64,000 nucleotides of DNA from Marsupella aquatica (Eukaryota > Marchantiophyta). The number at the start of each line of letters is the position of its first letter. Within the stretch, counting starts at the first letter, position 1. Where the stretch lies: assembly GCA_973895155.1 (NCBI GenBank), contig OZ316896.1:7626001-7690000 (forward strand), read 5' to 3'. Under the pieces are notes generated by a model. That model was not told where the DNA came from. It made no database searches and worked only from the letters and a program-made list of their open reading frames with translations. Shown here piece by piece: positions 23,403 to 33,446 of this stretch. Made by a program: the position numbers and the translations under genes.

Positions 23403-25274
23403 TAAAAAATTTCTCCATAAATTCCTCAATACGTGTCACAATTCTGCAGATTCTGATTCGGAACCAGAATCTGAACTCTCGGATTTGTCCGTGGACACAG
23501 CCTCATCATCTACGTACTGGCTGCGGGAGAAGTCATCAACATAAGGATGTTTAATGAACTTCCTGTCAACACCCCTTCGTAACCGAAGACCTTTGTTTTC
23601 CCAGAAAAGCGTCCTTGTACTCTCGGCTTTCCTTGCGGCTTTCTCTGCATAGGAGGGGAGAACAAAAGGTTTTTCTGGTGTTTCTATGTTGTGTCTAGCA
23701 ACCCTCCTTCGCAGTTTGAAACGTCTCCTCGCATTCCACTCTGACCTGATCAAACAAAATCCAGCAAGTTAGGTGCCTTTCTCCAAAACAACACAGAAAT
23801 GTTATAAATTGACGGGAATGGAGAAAGAAGCTTACGAGTTTATGAACATTACTCGGAAGAGTCATCACTATCGGTTTCATCTGGAGATCCACGAGGTTCT
23901 TCCTTTTCCTCCTCCGAGTCCCCTGTACCTTGTTCCTCTCCACCTCCACCTTCACTGGACTCATCATCAGAATCAAAATTGCGTACCGACCGAAGCTTAT
24001 CCCGCTTCTTTCTGTCGGCAATAGGAACATGTGGAGGCAAAACCGCAATCTCTTTGGGAGACAACAAATCCATGAAAACCTTTGAAGTGGTTTCAATAAA
24101 TTCTTTTTCTATGTTCTATCCCGAGCACAAACCTCCCGGAGAAGACTCCAGCAACGAAGGAGCTTCCAGCCCCAGCGGTCCAATCCATAAAAATATCATG
24201 AGGTCGGGTGACAAGCTCAATGACAGATTGCATAAACCCAAGAGATAGGCGAGCATTTCCAGAAAATTCCATTTGCGGGAATGGATCGGATTTGAGAGAA
24301 GGGAGTCCGATCAAATTGGTGACCGAGGGGTCCTCACTGATGGAGAGTGGACGGAATTTAGGGTCTTTGGGAATTTTGCATTTCCCATTAATTCGACCAA
24401 ATATGTCTAGCCTGAGGGTAAACATCTGCAGAAAGCAATCCCAAGTGTCAGTTGGCAACTCCAGGTTAAACGAGTTATATTTCAAAATGCGACATAGTTA
24501 AGAGTACATAATTACCTGACGGTCTGTCTTTGCTGCGTACATCAGGATAGACATTACAACATTATGCGTGCATATGCACTGAAATTTTCTCGATTCCTGA
24601 CAGGCAGCAATGACTTGAGACATGGGATCATACTCCCCATTGTGTAGAATTGCAAGGAATCCATCATCTGATAGAAATGGATCCATGGACTTGAAAAAAG
24701 ATCTAGCCATGGAGTGATCTGAAGTGTTCCATTTAGGAACCTTCTTATCTATGATCGTTGGTTTGAACCCGGTCGGTAGGTAAATGAAACCCACATCCAC
24801 TCCAAACGATCTTTCTTTTCCTCCCCGCACAACACCCTTCTCTTTATATCCCGACTTAACGAGATCCTTCCCCCACTTCTCCACATTACTAACCCATTCA
24901 GGTTTTTCCCCCTTGTTGAAAGTCCAGTCAAAAAATTCGGATATGCTTGTCTCAACCATGGCATGACGAGACACTCTAGTTTTGAAGTTTCCAACTTCAC
25001 GTTGGACACCAGATGCTGCAACTCTCCCTTGAAGAAGGTCCACCTTCGATAGCTCTCTTTTGTTTCTTCCTGGTACTTGTGGCGTCGACCGGAACTATTA
25101 CCTTCCCCTTGTCGATAGGAGTAATGGGGTCCGATCGAGCTCCGGTGTTTGCCTCAGAAACTTCAGGTGTAGCATCCACTTTAGTATCTCCTGTTCCCGC
25201 TGTATTAGACTTCCTCCCTCCTAAATTACCAATAGGTCCTAGTTAGAACAAGTAAATCCTGAGTATTCAAACAA

Positions 25275-25387
25275 GCTAGCGCCAGGCGCTAGCCAAATGA
25301 AAATCACTTAGGTTTCAACAAAAGGCCTAAGAATCTAGAAAGAAATTTGAATTCGCATGACATTTCTAGCCAGCGCCAGGCGCTGGC
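25275..25387. promoter_or_regulatory. Two perfect element-X palindromes in intron 2
   Basis: GCTAGCGCCAGGCGCTAGC (25275-25293) and GCCAGCGCCAGGCGCTGGC (25369-25387) are 19-bp palindromes around a central A, both inside the 173-bp intron 25239-25411. The outer bases differ between the two but stay complementary, which points to selection on the symmetric structure. Confidence 0.75.
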
Positions 25388-26795
25388 CAAACCACGGAAC
25401 ATTATACTCACTTTTCCTCCCAGATTTTGTTGACTCGCTTGGTGCTGCTAACTCCGCTTTTGCTTTCGCTCGAGGTTTTCGACTTCGGTCCACATGAACA
25501 ATAGTCGTTTCACAGATACTTTGCAAGTCTGTGGCAGACTTGTCTACATCGTCTATTAGGCCCTGCTTCATGTCAGACACAATTTTTGCTGGTATGTGGG
25601 ACTTTGAAAGCTTATGGAATGCATCTTTCTCCCTTTGATCAAAAGGAGAATCCCATCTATCTGTATCTAGATACCAGGGGCAATGAGTTCTCTCCCATTC
25701 TGTCATAGGTCTCGGAGGAAATATGCCCTCCGCTTGGTACATGGAGTACAAATCAGCTATGGCGTCATCCTCACTTATTCTAATCCACTTCATGAAAGCT
25801 GCAGGATATGCCCAGAAGTAATCAGGTTTGGTTACCTCCATGTGCATGTAGAACCTGTAAAGATACCTTTTAGCCCGCTTCTGGTTTTTCTGGGTGTAGT
25901 CTTCTTTGTCTGGATACTTTGAAGGCCACATAGTGTGAAAGAACTTACTCTTCACAGAATCACCATATCTCTTGAATTCATTTGTAACAAACTGAACGAG
26001 ATCATCAAACGAACCACAATTCCACTCTTCTAATCTAGTCGCGGGCATCGTCTGCTCTACTTCACGCAGACATGAATGTAACATGCCGACAGCAATTCCC
26101 TCTACACTATTCCAAGTGATCCAAGTATGACACCATTGTTTGACTGGGTCGTCGTTAACACTTGTTGGGTGGAAAAACTGTCTCCGTAGCTCAGGATTGC
26201 AATGTGCCACAAGTAGGGTGCTTTGCAACTTTGGGTCTAGGGCAGAAACAGCAGTGAACAATCGGGCGCGGTCCATTGTACATACGACGGCGTTTGGCTT
26301 CTTCTCTCTCTTGTTTCTCTCTGTGACAGCATACATTTCTGCACATGTACTAAGAAAATCTTCAAATTCAGGACTTAACAAGGGCATAATTTTTGAGGAC
26401 TTCACTGCCCAGTCTTTGGTTGCATCCTTCATCATGGCTGCATGGCATTTGGAAATCTCGTCCACCGACCAGGGACTCCCTTGAGCCTTGGCTGCCTCCA
26501 TGTCAAGCTTGAATTGGTGAGAATAGGACTTTATCTTATTCTCACATAGAATGTAAACAAGAGCTTCCTGTGGCATCTTCTTCGTATACCATGACCCCTT
26601 CCGAGTCTTTAGCCGAATGCTCTCAAACTTCTTGAAATTAGCCGGGTCAATCAGTTTACTGTAATACTCAAGGTCATGCGCCAGAATTCGTTTGATTCTA
26701 TCTGCATCGAGAATCCATGATGGCTCAACAACGGCTTGGCCAAGCCTACACGAAGAGATGCAGCGAGTTAGACTCGAAGTACAATTTATGTATAA

Positions 26796-26811
26796 CCAGC
26801 GCCGAGCACTC
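26796..26811. promoter_or_regulatory. Element-X palindrome variant in intron 1
   Basis: CCAGCGCCGAGCACT, a decayed version of the palindrome, lies inside intron 1 (26746-26867) of the ParB-methyltransferase gene. Confidence 0.5.
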
Positions 26812-27891
26812 TTAAATAGAACACTCGCAAGATTCAAAGAAGGTACCAGAAAAAAATGAGAACTTACTGATTCACTGTGTGCATAGCTGCCTCGATTTCA
26901 ATAAGAGATCCCTTGTCTCCCTTAAATATTGTGCAGAGCACTCGAGGATGGTATTTTGGATTGTCAGGGTTCTCCTCTGTAACAAGCGTCCATGAGTACA
27001 GCCTGTGATTTCCATCGAAGACAGAGAACATCTTATCCTTCAACATGAGAAAATCTGGATCGGCCTCGCATTCAGCCTCAAACTTCTCGTTCTCCAATTG
27101 CCAAATTGGATCCCATGACTCACGAATTTCCTGGGTATAGGTCAGAACAATTCCATTCTCATCCGTTGGCTGGACATAGAAACGCATTCCTATGGATGAA
27201 TTGTAACCCATACTGCGAAACGAGTCTTTCAGCTTCTCGATGGAAGAGCTATCTTTCTGCAAAGTATGAACCACCTCCATGTGAACCAATCGGCATAGAG
27301 GGATTCGAGGCGGCTCCTTGTTGAATCCACGAGAATCCTTTCCAAAACACATGACATGTTTTGAGATGAGATCAGTCTCCGCGAGTGCGCAGTCTGAAAC
27401 ATCTTGGATCGCAATCGTGTCGAGGTTCTCCATCTTTCTACGCAGAGATTTAGGAACCAAAATAGAGCTAACAGAAGTAGGAGGCAGCAACTTTGTGGAA
27501 CGAGTTACACGACGTGTATAAACTGAACCAGTAAACGAAGACTACGAGGATTCAGAATAAGCTCGCTCTTGGTCAGGAACAGAACTATACGCTCTGGATG
27601 AAGAGGGGAATACCTCCATCGTCTTCCTTCCAGAAGCGTACGAACTATCATACAATGAAATTATGGAACTCTAATCAAATCTCAACGTGTAATATATTCT
27701 AGAAGGAGGGTCGAGTTCAGCGGAACTCTTCGATTAAAGCGAGAAGCTCGTAAGTTTGGCAGATTTGAATGTATGTATGTGGAGAACTTAATTAGCTAAA
27801 TCAAGCGGTAGAAGAAGCATAACACACACGGAACTCACAAGTTACCGTTAAATGTTACCGTTATGACCATTTCCTCCCTCAATCGGAATAC

Positions 27892-28314
27892 TAGCGCCGG
27901 GCGCTATTATAAACAACTTCCCGTGAAGTAGATAATTGGGATGATTGTCATGGCAGCGCCCGGCGCTAGTAAAAACAACAGCTATACAATAGGTCTGAAA
28001 TGGTGTCTAGAATACATAAATTTCGCCGGGTGGGAATACAAAAAACCCATATTTGAAGAAATGTCTATTGTTTTAATGGTTTTTGGAGAAAATTGCTTGC
28101 ATCCCATACTAGCGCCCGACGCTAGTGATAACGAGTATTTTTCATCCATAGTTTTAAAAGAATTCACATTTTCATTCATCATTTAAATCCAATTATTTCA
28201 TAGTATTGATGGATATCTAGAGGGTTTTTCGTATACTAGCGCCAGGCGCTAGTATGGAATATCGAGATTTGGGGTATATTGTGTTTGAGATATTTTAGTT
28301 AGGGCCAGGCGCTA
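27892..28314. promoter_or_regulatory. Cluster of five element-X palindromes in a divergent promoter region
   Basis: Sites: TAGCGCCGGGCGCTA (27892-27906), CAGCGCCCGGCGCTAGT (27954-27970), TAGCGCCCGACGCTA (28110-28124), a 23-bp perfect palindrome around TAGCGCCAGGCGCTA (28233-28255) and AGGGCCAGGCGCTA (28301-28314). They lie between the divergently read ParB-methyltransferase gene (starts 27619, minus) and the transposase-N-terminus ORF (starts 28592, plus), in a region with no other coding content. The arrangement resembles an operator or binding array; the binding protein is unknown. Confidence 0.75.
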
Positions 28315-28591
28315 CTCAAAATGTTCCAACTATACAATATCTTAGAGTCTGTTAAAGATTTTTGTGGTGTCTTTTTTGGCATTATTTATGCGTCTGACAT
28401 CCGGACTTATCGGGGAAAAACGACAAAATTCATTTATGGCACCAACGGATCCTATGTCGACTTTGTTTTATGTCTTCTACAAACGGATATGTTCACGTGA
28501 AGTTCCCATGTTCGACTGATATAAGCTCCATATTACCATAGACTTTTCTTCCTCGAAACATTACAGCCCTCGTTATTTGTTTTTGATTGCA

Positions 28592-29220
28592 ATGTCTCGG
28601 TCCATCGTTCTATCCCGATTCGGGACTGGGGATATTGTGACCATCCCCGTCCCTGTGGAAGACACGTACAAGCAGGTCCGGGAGAGATACCTTTGCGGGA
28701 GATTTGATTTGAAGATGAATGATATTGAGGCCATTCTTCGAGAGCTCAAAACCAGTGATGACATCGAAGATGCAGCAACATTCAATGTGGATGATGGTGA
28801 ATGGTTTTGGCATCTATACGCGGGGATTTCGTACTCACTTCGAGTAAGACACCATGAAGGACCGTCCACTGTCCCCCAAGTTCCATTTGATGTTGTCGAG
28901 ATTTCTTCTAGTGAAGATGGGGATCACACTCCAAGTCCTACGTTGAAAATGGAAGTCCCGCAATGTGCTGTCGTTAAAGGTGAGACTCTAGGAAGCTCCA
29001 ACCAGTTGGAGGTCGTGTATCGGCAAAGTGCGATGGATACATTACTCAAATCCACTGGTCATAGTGAGTTATCGAGGTTCATATCAGCAGGTGATTTCAG
29101 ACATGAGCAGGTCTCCTGTCTGCCAACTAAGTATAATGGGAACGTCGTGTTTGAATTGCCACCCATTGACAAGATGCTCTCTAAAGGCTCTAGGCTTAGG
29201 GACAATCTATTCCTGAATAG
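28592..29220 (+). pseudogene. Truncated paralogue of the element-X transposase N-terminus
   Basis: From ATG 28592 (MSRSIVLSRFG...) the ORF parallels the N-terminus at 33641: the segments VYRQSAMDTLLKS, GHSELSRFI and YNGNVVFELPPID occur in the same order with close matches. It stops before the zinc motif, and the last part (after about 29200) is antisense to the Ulp1-like gene. It is either a leftover of a duplication inside X or a shortened DNA-binding regulator made from the transposase N-terminus. Confidence 0.65.
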
Positions 29221-29892
29221 GCTTAAAACGATTTCTCTCCTCTCCAAATCTATGTCCTCTCCTGTGAAATCAAAAGGAAGGTCCAAACTACGGTAGTTCG
29301 CAAACTTCATAACGAACACACCACAATTATAGTAATCAGTTTGTCTTGGGATGTCCTTGGGACTATGTTTTGGCCATAGAGTAGCTAAGACTTGCTTGTG
29401 ACTTCTGCTTTGAATTTCATCCTTGACATATCTGGCTAAGTTTTCAAGAACCTCTGGCCTATTGTTATGCAGAGAATTGAGATATTCTAAATACTTGTGT
29501 TCCATGTCAATCACAACTAACGCCCAATGATCGCCACCTTCGTGAATGGGGATGAATATTCGATGACAATCAATTAAGAAATATTTCAGTCGTGAAGTCC
29601 AAGCCTCCATGGATCGGTAAGAGTAGCCATTCGACGTCAATGCAGTATAGAACCAAGTGTCAAACACATGGCACTTCAGAAGCTCCCTGTCGGAATGTTC
29701 ATTCCTCTCCACTATGAGACTTAAGTAGGCATTTAGAATATCGGAACTTATCCAATTTCTAGGACTCAGGCACCTCATTTGTCCACGAGTTATTAGGCAC
29801 CCATTAGTCCTGGCTAGAACCGCATCCTGATCCAACAGATCATTGAGGCAATTGTCAATCCTCGTTTTGTTTCCGGAGATGGGAGAGGACAT
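29059..29892 (-). CDS. Ulp1-like (C48) cysteine protease domain of element X
   Basis: From ATG 29892, 277 codons. The C48 signature is clear: HEGGDHWALVVID with His at residue 122, YLEYLNSL where the catalytic Asp position holds Asn (139), Gln 184 in PRQTDYYNCGVFVM and the nucleophile Cys 190. Ulp1 proteases remove SUMO-like modifiers; Ulp1 genes are known passengers of plant MULEs. The Asp-to-Asn change may weaken activity. The last about 45 codons run antisense to the neighbouring plus-strand ORF and are probably not ancestral. The true N-terminus lies in the upstream minus-strand pieces. Confidence 0.75.
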   Translation of the reverse strand: MSSPISGNKTRIDNCLNDLLDQDAVLARTNGCLITRGQMRCLSPRNWISSDILNAYLSLIVERNEHSDRELLKCHVFDTWFYTALTSNGYSYRSMEAWTSRLKYFLIDCHRIFIPIHEGGDHWALVVIDMEHKYLEYLNSLHNNRPEVLENLARYVKDEIQSRSHKQVLATLWPKHSPKDIPRQTDYYNCGVFVMKFANYRSLDLPFDFTGEDIDLERREIVLSLFRNRLSLSLEPLESILSMGGNSNTTFPLYLVGRQETCSCLKSPADMNLDNSL

Positions 29893-30766
29893 TTGTTTAT
29901 GTTTAGAACTTTATGACTTGAGACAAGAGAGAGGAAATTGGCACCTGCCTCATTGGTTGCCTCCACACGATCGACTCGCCTCTCTGACACCTCAGGAAGA
30001 TTCGCTGTGAGAGAAAATGAGTTATCATTCTCTCCTGTTACTTCAGTGCTACGAGAGTCAACATTGTCATTGCATTGAAATTCAATCAGAGTGTGATATT
30101 TTTCCACAATCCCAACCTCCTCCACAACAATCTCTTTTAAGGGTCCACAATCCACCACCCCCTTCTCGACATCCTCGAGTGTAGTTTTTGCCTCACAATC
30201 ATCAAAAACTGGGCCACTTCGAAGAACTAAAGCATCAACCAGAAGAGATTGCTCAACACCTCTGTTGCACTCTAACCCTGGAGGGTCAAACAAATTTTGA
30301 GGATCTACACGATACGTGTGTAGGGAGACATCATCCACAACATCTTCCAGAGTTTCGTTGAACGCAATCAACCCCTGCCTGCCTGTAAGTTTTCAGAATT
30401 ATCTGCCAAACCATAACCTCCTTCAGCCATTAGAAGAGGAAATCCTTCGCGACTTGCAATTGGAACGACTGATGGACCAATTCTCATCTCCCCAATGGAA
30501 CTTAGAAACTTTTCCTCCGCTTCCACCCCGGTGTAATGTAAAACTGTACCGGCAATCTGATAATGCTGGCCCTCTTTTGCTCCACTAGCATTGGAGTTTT
30601 GAGTCAAACTCCCTTCAAGGCCAGGAGGTTTCCACAATGATTTGGCAAACTGTGCAACTGGAACTAACAATTTAAGATTCTTTGCATAAGCCGTGAGGTC
30701 AGAGACATCCTCACGGTCAGAGCAGAATGAAAAACACTCACGCTCAAGCATCAATGCATTCTTCAA
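29893..30766 (-). pseudogene. N-terminal part of the Ulp1-like gene, frameshifted
   Basis: Two long open pieces (30766-30368 and 30371-29814) on the same strand directly upstream of the protease domain. The first reads MKNALMLERECFSF..., the second is acidic (ETLEDVVDDVS, EKGVVDCGPLKEIVVEEVG). Frame changes near 30370 and 29890 separate them from each other and from the protease. No domain was recognised; an acidic N-terminal extension before a C48 domain is common among MULE-borne Ulp1 proteins. Confidence 0.45.
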
Positions 30767-30941
30767 TACCTGCCCTCCTGTGAAAAAATCCAGGACAATT
30801 TCCTCCGCAATACAGTGATTTCTGCACGAGACGCGTGTAGAGGGTGACAGACGGGGTATTTGATTTCAAGGATTGACTTGACTTCAAATGGTCTTTGGTC
30901 AAGACTATTCCAATGACTAACCATCCAGATTCGATATTTTT

Positions 30942-32000
30942 ATGTTTGTAGAGTTTGTTCCCAAACTCCACTCAGAGATCAAGCGAAAGCTCTTGATTTT
31001 TGACCTTAATAAGGTTTGTTTTGATTCCGTAAAGAGTAAAAGCTCCGGACCATTTCGGAGACTCACATCTGTGAGGGGCGTTCACTGGGGAAGACAGGGC
31101 GGGAACACATTTATGTATGTGGAGCGTCCAGGACTTCACGAATTTTTACAAGTGATTTTCAGGTATTACGATGTCGCGATTTGGACTTGTGCGGGAAGGC
31201 CGAGAACAAATGAAATGATGGATCTTGTTTTCAACGATGCTGAACAAAAGCAGTTCAAGTTTGTATTCACCCAAGAAGAAACGTTTGACACTGGCTTTTT
31301 GAGGTCAGATATTACGGATGGGAAGGCAAACATACTTCTCAAGGAAATCCAAACTGTTTGGGATCGTTTTGGCAATAGATATGGTCCGACAAATACTGTT
31401 CTCATTGATGACTCTCCTCTGAAGTGTTTCGCGAATCCAAATGTTAACTCATTGTTTCCAGTTCCATTTGTTCACAACATGGGAGGCGACACTTTTATGA
31501 TGGAGATATTGCTTCCACTTCTTCAAAGAATGCACAATGCTTTTGATGTAAGACACTTTCTGAATGTTAACTACCCAAAATGGTCCGCCTACAATAAGGG
31601 TGAAGCCCAAAGGAGGCATTGTGATATCTTTGCAGGACTCACTCAAGCCTGGGGGCACCGTGTTGCTGGCATCATCAATAATTTCACTGTCCTTGACCAC
31701 TCGGCAGACGAGATTTCCTGGGAAGTGAAGCATACCGTGCAAAGTTTGCCACCGGTGCAGGATATGAGTGACCGTGACATCAATTCAATTGCTAAAGGTC
31801 TACTTGGAGATGGTTATTCCGGCCCATATTTGCAAAATAAGCGGCAATTTGTTTGGGAAGTCCTAAAAACTAGGGACCTTACTTCTAAGTTTAGAAACTT
31901 GTATCCTAAAGACGCTTGCAACCGAGATAGAAAGTTTGATAAGTCAAGAAAAGTAGACTTACTTGCTCAAATATGTTTTGTAGCAACACACATTCAATGA
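30942..32000 (+). CDS. FCP1-like (NIF/HAD) phosphatase-fold protein in element X
   Basis: 352 codons from ATG 30942, no internal stop. Residues 17-28 read LLIFDLNKVCFD, matching the HAD motif D-x-D-x-T/V but with Asn at the second Asp (23). DVAIWTCAGRP (77-87) fits motif II, and TVLIDDSPLKCFANPNVNS (152-170) fits the FCP1/SCP IDDSP-x(n)-N-x-N motif with Asp 156-157. These proteins remove phosphate from the RNA polymerase II tail or act as scaffolds like Tim50. The lost second Asp suggests weak or no catalysis. The C-terminal 150 residues are unassigned. An acceptor-like TTTGTAG just after the ATG leaves open an upstream exon. I do not know this family as MULE cargo. Confidence 0.7.
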   Translation: MFVEFVPKLHSEIKRKLLIFDLNKVCFDSVKSKSSGPFRRLTSVRGVHWGRQGGNTFMYVERPGLHEFLQVIFRYYDVAIWTCAGRPRTNEMMDLVFNDAEQKQFKFVFTQEETFDTGFLRSDITDGKANILLKEIQTVWDRFGNRYGPTNTVLIDDSPLKCFANPNVNSLFPVPFVHNMGGDTFMMEILLPLLQRMHNAFDVRHFLNVNYPKWSAYNKGEAQRRHCDIFAGLTQAWGHRVAGIINNFTVLDHSADEISWEVKHTVQSLPPVQDMSDRDINSIAKGLLGDGYSGPYLQNKRQFVWEVLKTRDLTSKFRNLYPKDACNRDRKFDKSRKVDLLAQICFVATHIQ

Positions 32001-32447
32001 TCGTTATTTAAAAATTTGGAGACTTGTAATATTGAGGGGAGGCCTATTACAAGTAAACAATTGTTATGGACTTCTGTATGGTTCCCGTTAGTGGGTGACA
32101 ATGAAAATGTGACATTACTCATGTGACTATTCTCCACCAAATTCGTACGCCAAAAATGTATTTTACATGGATTTGGAATTTTCAACTGGTGTTTAGGAAA
32201 CTTGAAAGAGTGTTCTAGAAATTCCAATTCCAAGTTTTGGAAACTTCATTTAAGGTTGTTGGATAATGTATTTATTTAATTTGGAAATTTTACCAAGCCA
32301 CTTTAGAAAAAAGAATTTCCAGAATTAGTGAAATCACTGATATTTTTAAAAAACTGAGGAGTAACCTCCAGCTAGATTCCGAGACTACCATGCTGGCAAA
32401 AGATTGACTACCATTACTACCATTATTGCAACAACTGGTCGTGGCTG
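32001..32447. other. Spacer in element X
   Basis: AT-rich, only short frames. Nothing recognised beyond lying between the FCP1-like gene and a minus-strand gene fragment. Confidence 0.4.
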
Positions 32448-32981
32448 TCAACAATGGACTCCACCAAATGGAGTTGGCCATCTACTTAGGACTACTTTGT
32501 TCTCCAGGATCAGATGATCGATGCGTAGCCAGGGTAAGTTAATCTTCCCACCAGCTTGGCTTGTACGCGTCCGAATCGTCGTTGGAATCACTAGAGAACC
32601 AACGCTCCAGCGAAACCCACCCCAACTACAAGAGGAGTCGTCGTTGGACCCCGAGTCGTTGTGGGTCCCTGCGTTGTTGTCTGTATCCTCGCCTTCACTA
32701 GAAGAACTTGTGCCATGCCCAGGTGGCTGGTGCAAAGAAGAGAACTCCGCCTTTGACACCCAAGATTTCTGCACGGAGGGTTGAACTTATGCCTTAGCCA
32801 GAGGAGCACCATCTGGTGCGGATACAGTTACCCAAGTCTTCACGATCACTTTCCCCTTTGCTGAGATTGGGACGGTCGAATGAGCTAGAGGCTTCGGGAG
32901 AGACTTCTCCAGAGCACCCTCTCCATCGTTGTCGCTTTGAAATGTAACCTTCACCTTCCCCTTCGCTCGTGGTGGAGCCAT
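32448..32981 (-). pseudogene. Small Ser/Asp-rich protein with basic start, element X
   Basis: From ATG 32981 the frame reads MAPPRAKGKVKVTFQSDND, repeats an AKGKVIVK segment, meets a TAA at 32787-32789 and continues in the same frame with SSSSEGEDTDNNAG and NDSGSNDDSSCSWGG. The KGKVIV phrase also occurs in exon 3 of the ParB-methyltransferase gene (DKGKVIVPVDA). No domain recognised; it could be a first exon whose partner is lost. Confidence 0.35.
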
Positions 32982-33317
32982 GGAAACTTAAACAAACAAC
33001 TCTGCAAGATCAAGACTGAACGAAAGTTTCTCGAATGAAATTGAACGCAGGAGCGCAAAAAAGTTTATGAGAACAAAGAACTCCAAATGATGAGAGGCAG
33101 ACTCGCCGGCCAGGTTTTGGGGACAAAGGTGAGAACGTTTGGACCCCGGATGGACATCTCAGATGTAAGGGTTTCCAATCGTGCAATAGATGACCGAGAT
33201 GCGTCGGTAGATTTTTGAGATCTCTCGATTGTGAAAACTTTAATGCACATGTGCGTATTTGGACCGCGTCATGGATTTCCTGTCTGTTGTTAGAGTTATA
33301 ACGTACGAGCTTTGATG

Positions 33318-33446
33318 ATAGCACCGAGCGCTATTATTACTATCGGAGTTTTCCCTCCCTCCTCGCCATGCGGTATTGTCTTTGGTCCAGAGTCATTCTT
33401 CCATTGTGAAGTTGTTTTTCGTTCACAAAAGTAGCGCCCGGCGCTA
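33318..33446. promoter_or_regulatory. Two element-X palindromes upstream of the transposase gene
   Basis: ATAGCACCGAGCGCTAT (33318-33334) and TAGCGCCCGGCGCTA (33432-33446) lie 195-325 bp before the transposase start at 33641, where promoter elements would be expected. Confidence 0.65.

Larger units (their letters stand above)
23436..27619 (-). pseudogene. ParB/sulfiredoxin-like domain fused to beta-class DNA methyltransferase-like domain, five exons
   Basis: Likely ATG at 27619. Exons: 27619-26868, 26745-25412, 25238-24516, 24425-about 23852 and about 23753-23436, with GT-AG introns that keep phase (first three 122, 173 and 90 bp). Exon 1 has a ParB-like fold signature: IPLCRLVHMEVV, LKDSFRSMGYNSSIG, then FSVFDGNHRLYSW (about 27025). 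Exon 2 (about 445 codons) is unassigned. Exons 3-4 follow the beta-class order: a motif-IV-like DVGFIYLPTGF (about 24800), a spacer, then VTRPHDIFMDWTAGAGSS and GRFVLGIEHRKR (about 24200-24100), the motif X-I pattern. The usual catalytic D/N-PP-Y is not visible, so activity is doubtful. The tail is acidic then basic. Breaks: TAG near 27544, frameshifts near 25045 and 24100. Confidence 0.7.

Noticed and set aside
23436-27619. Bacterial or phage contamination, suggested by the ParB and methyltransferase likeness
   Set aside because: The gene has spliceosomal introns with matching phases, sits among plant transposon genes, and a second copy lies elsewhere in the window joined to a plant CACTA element.
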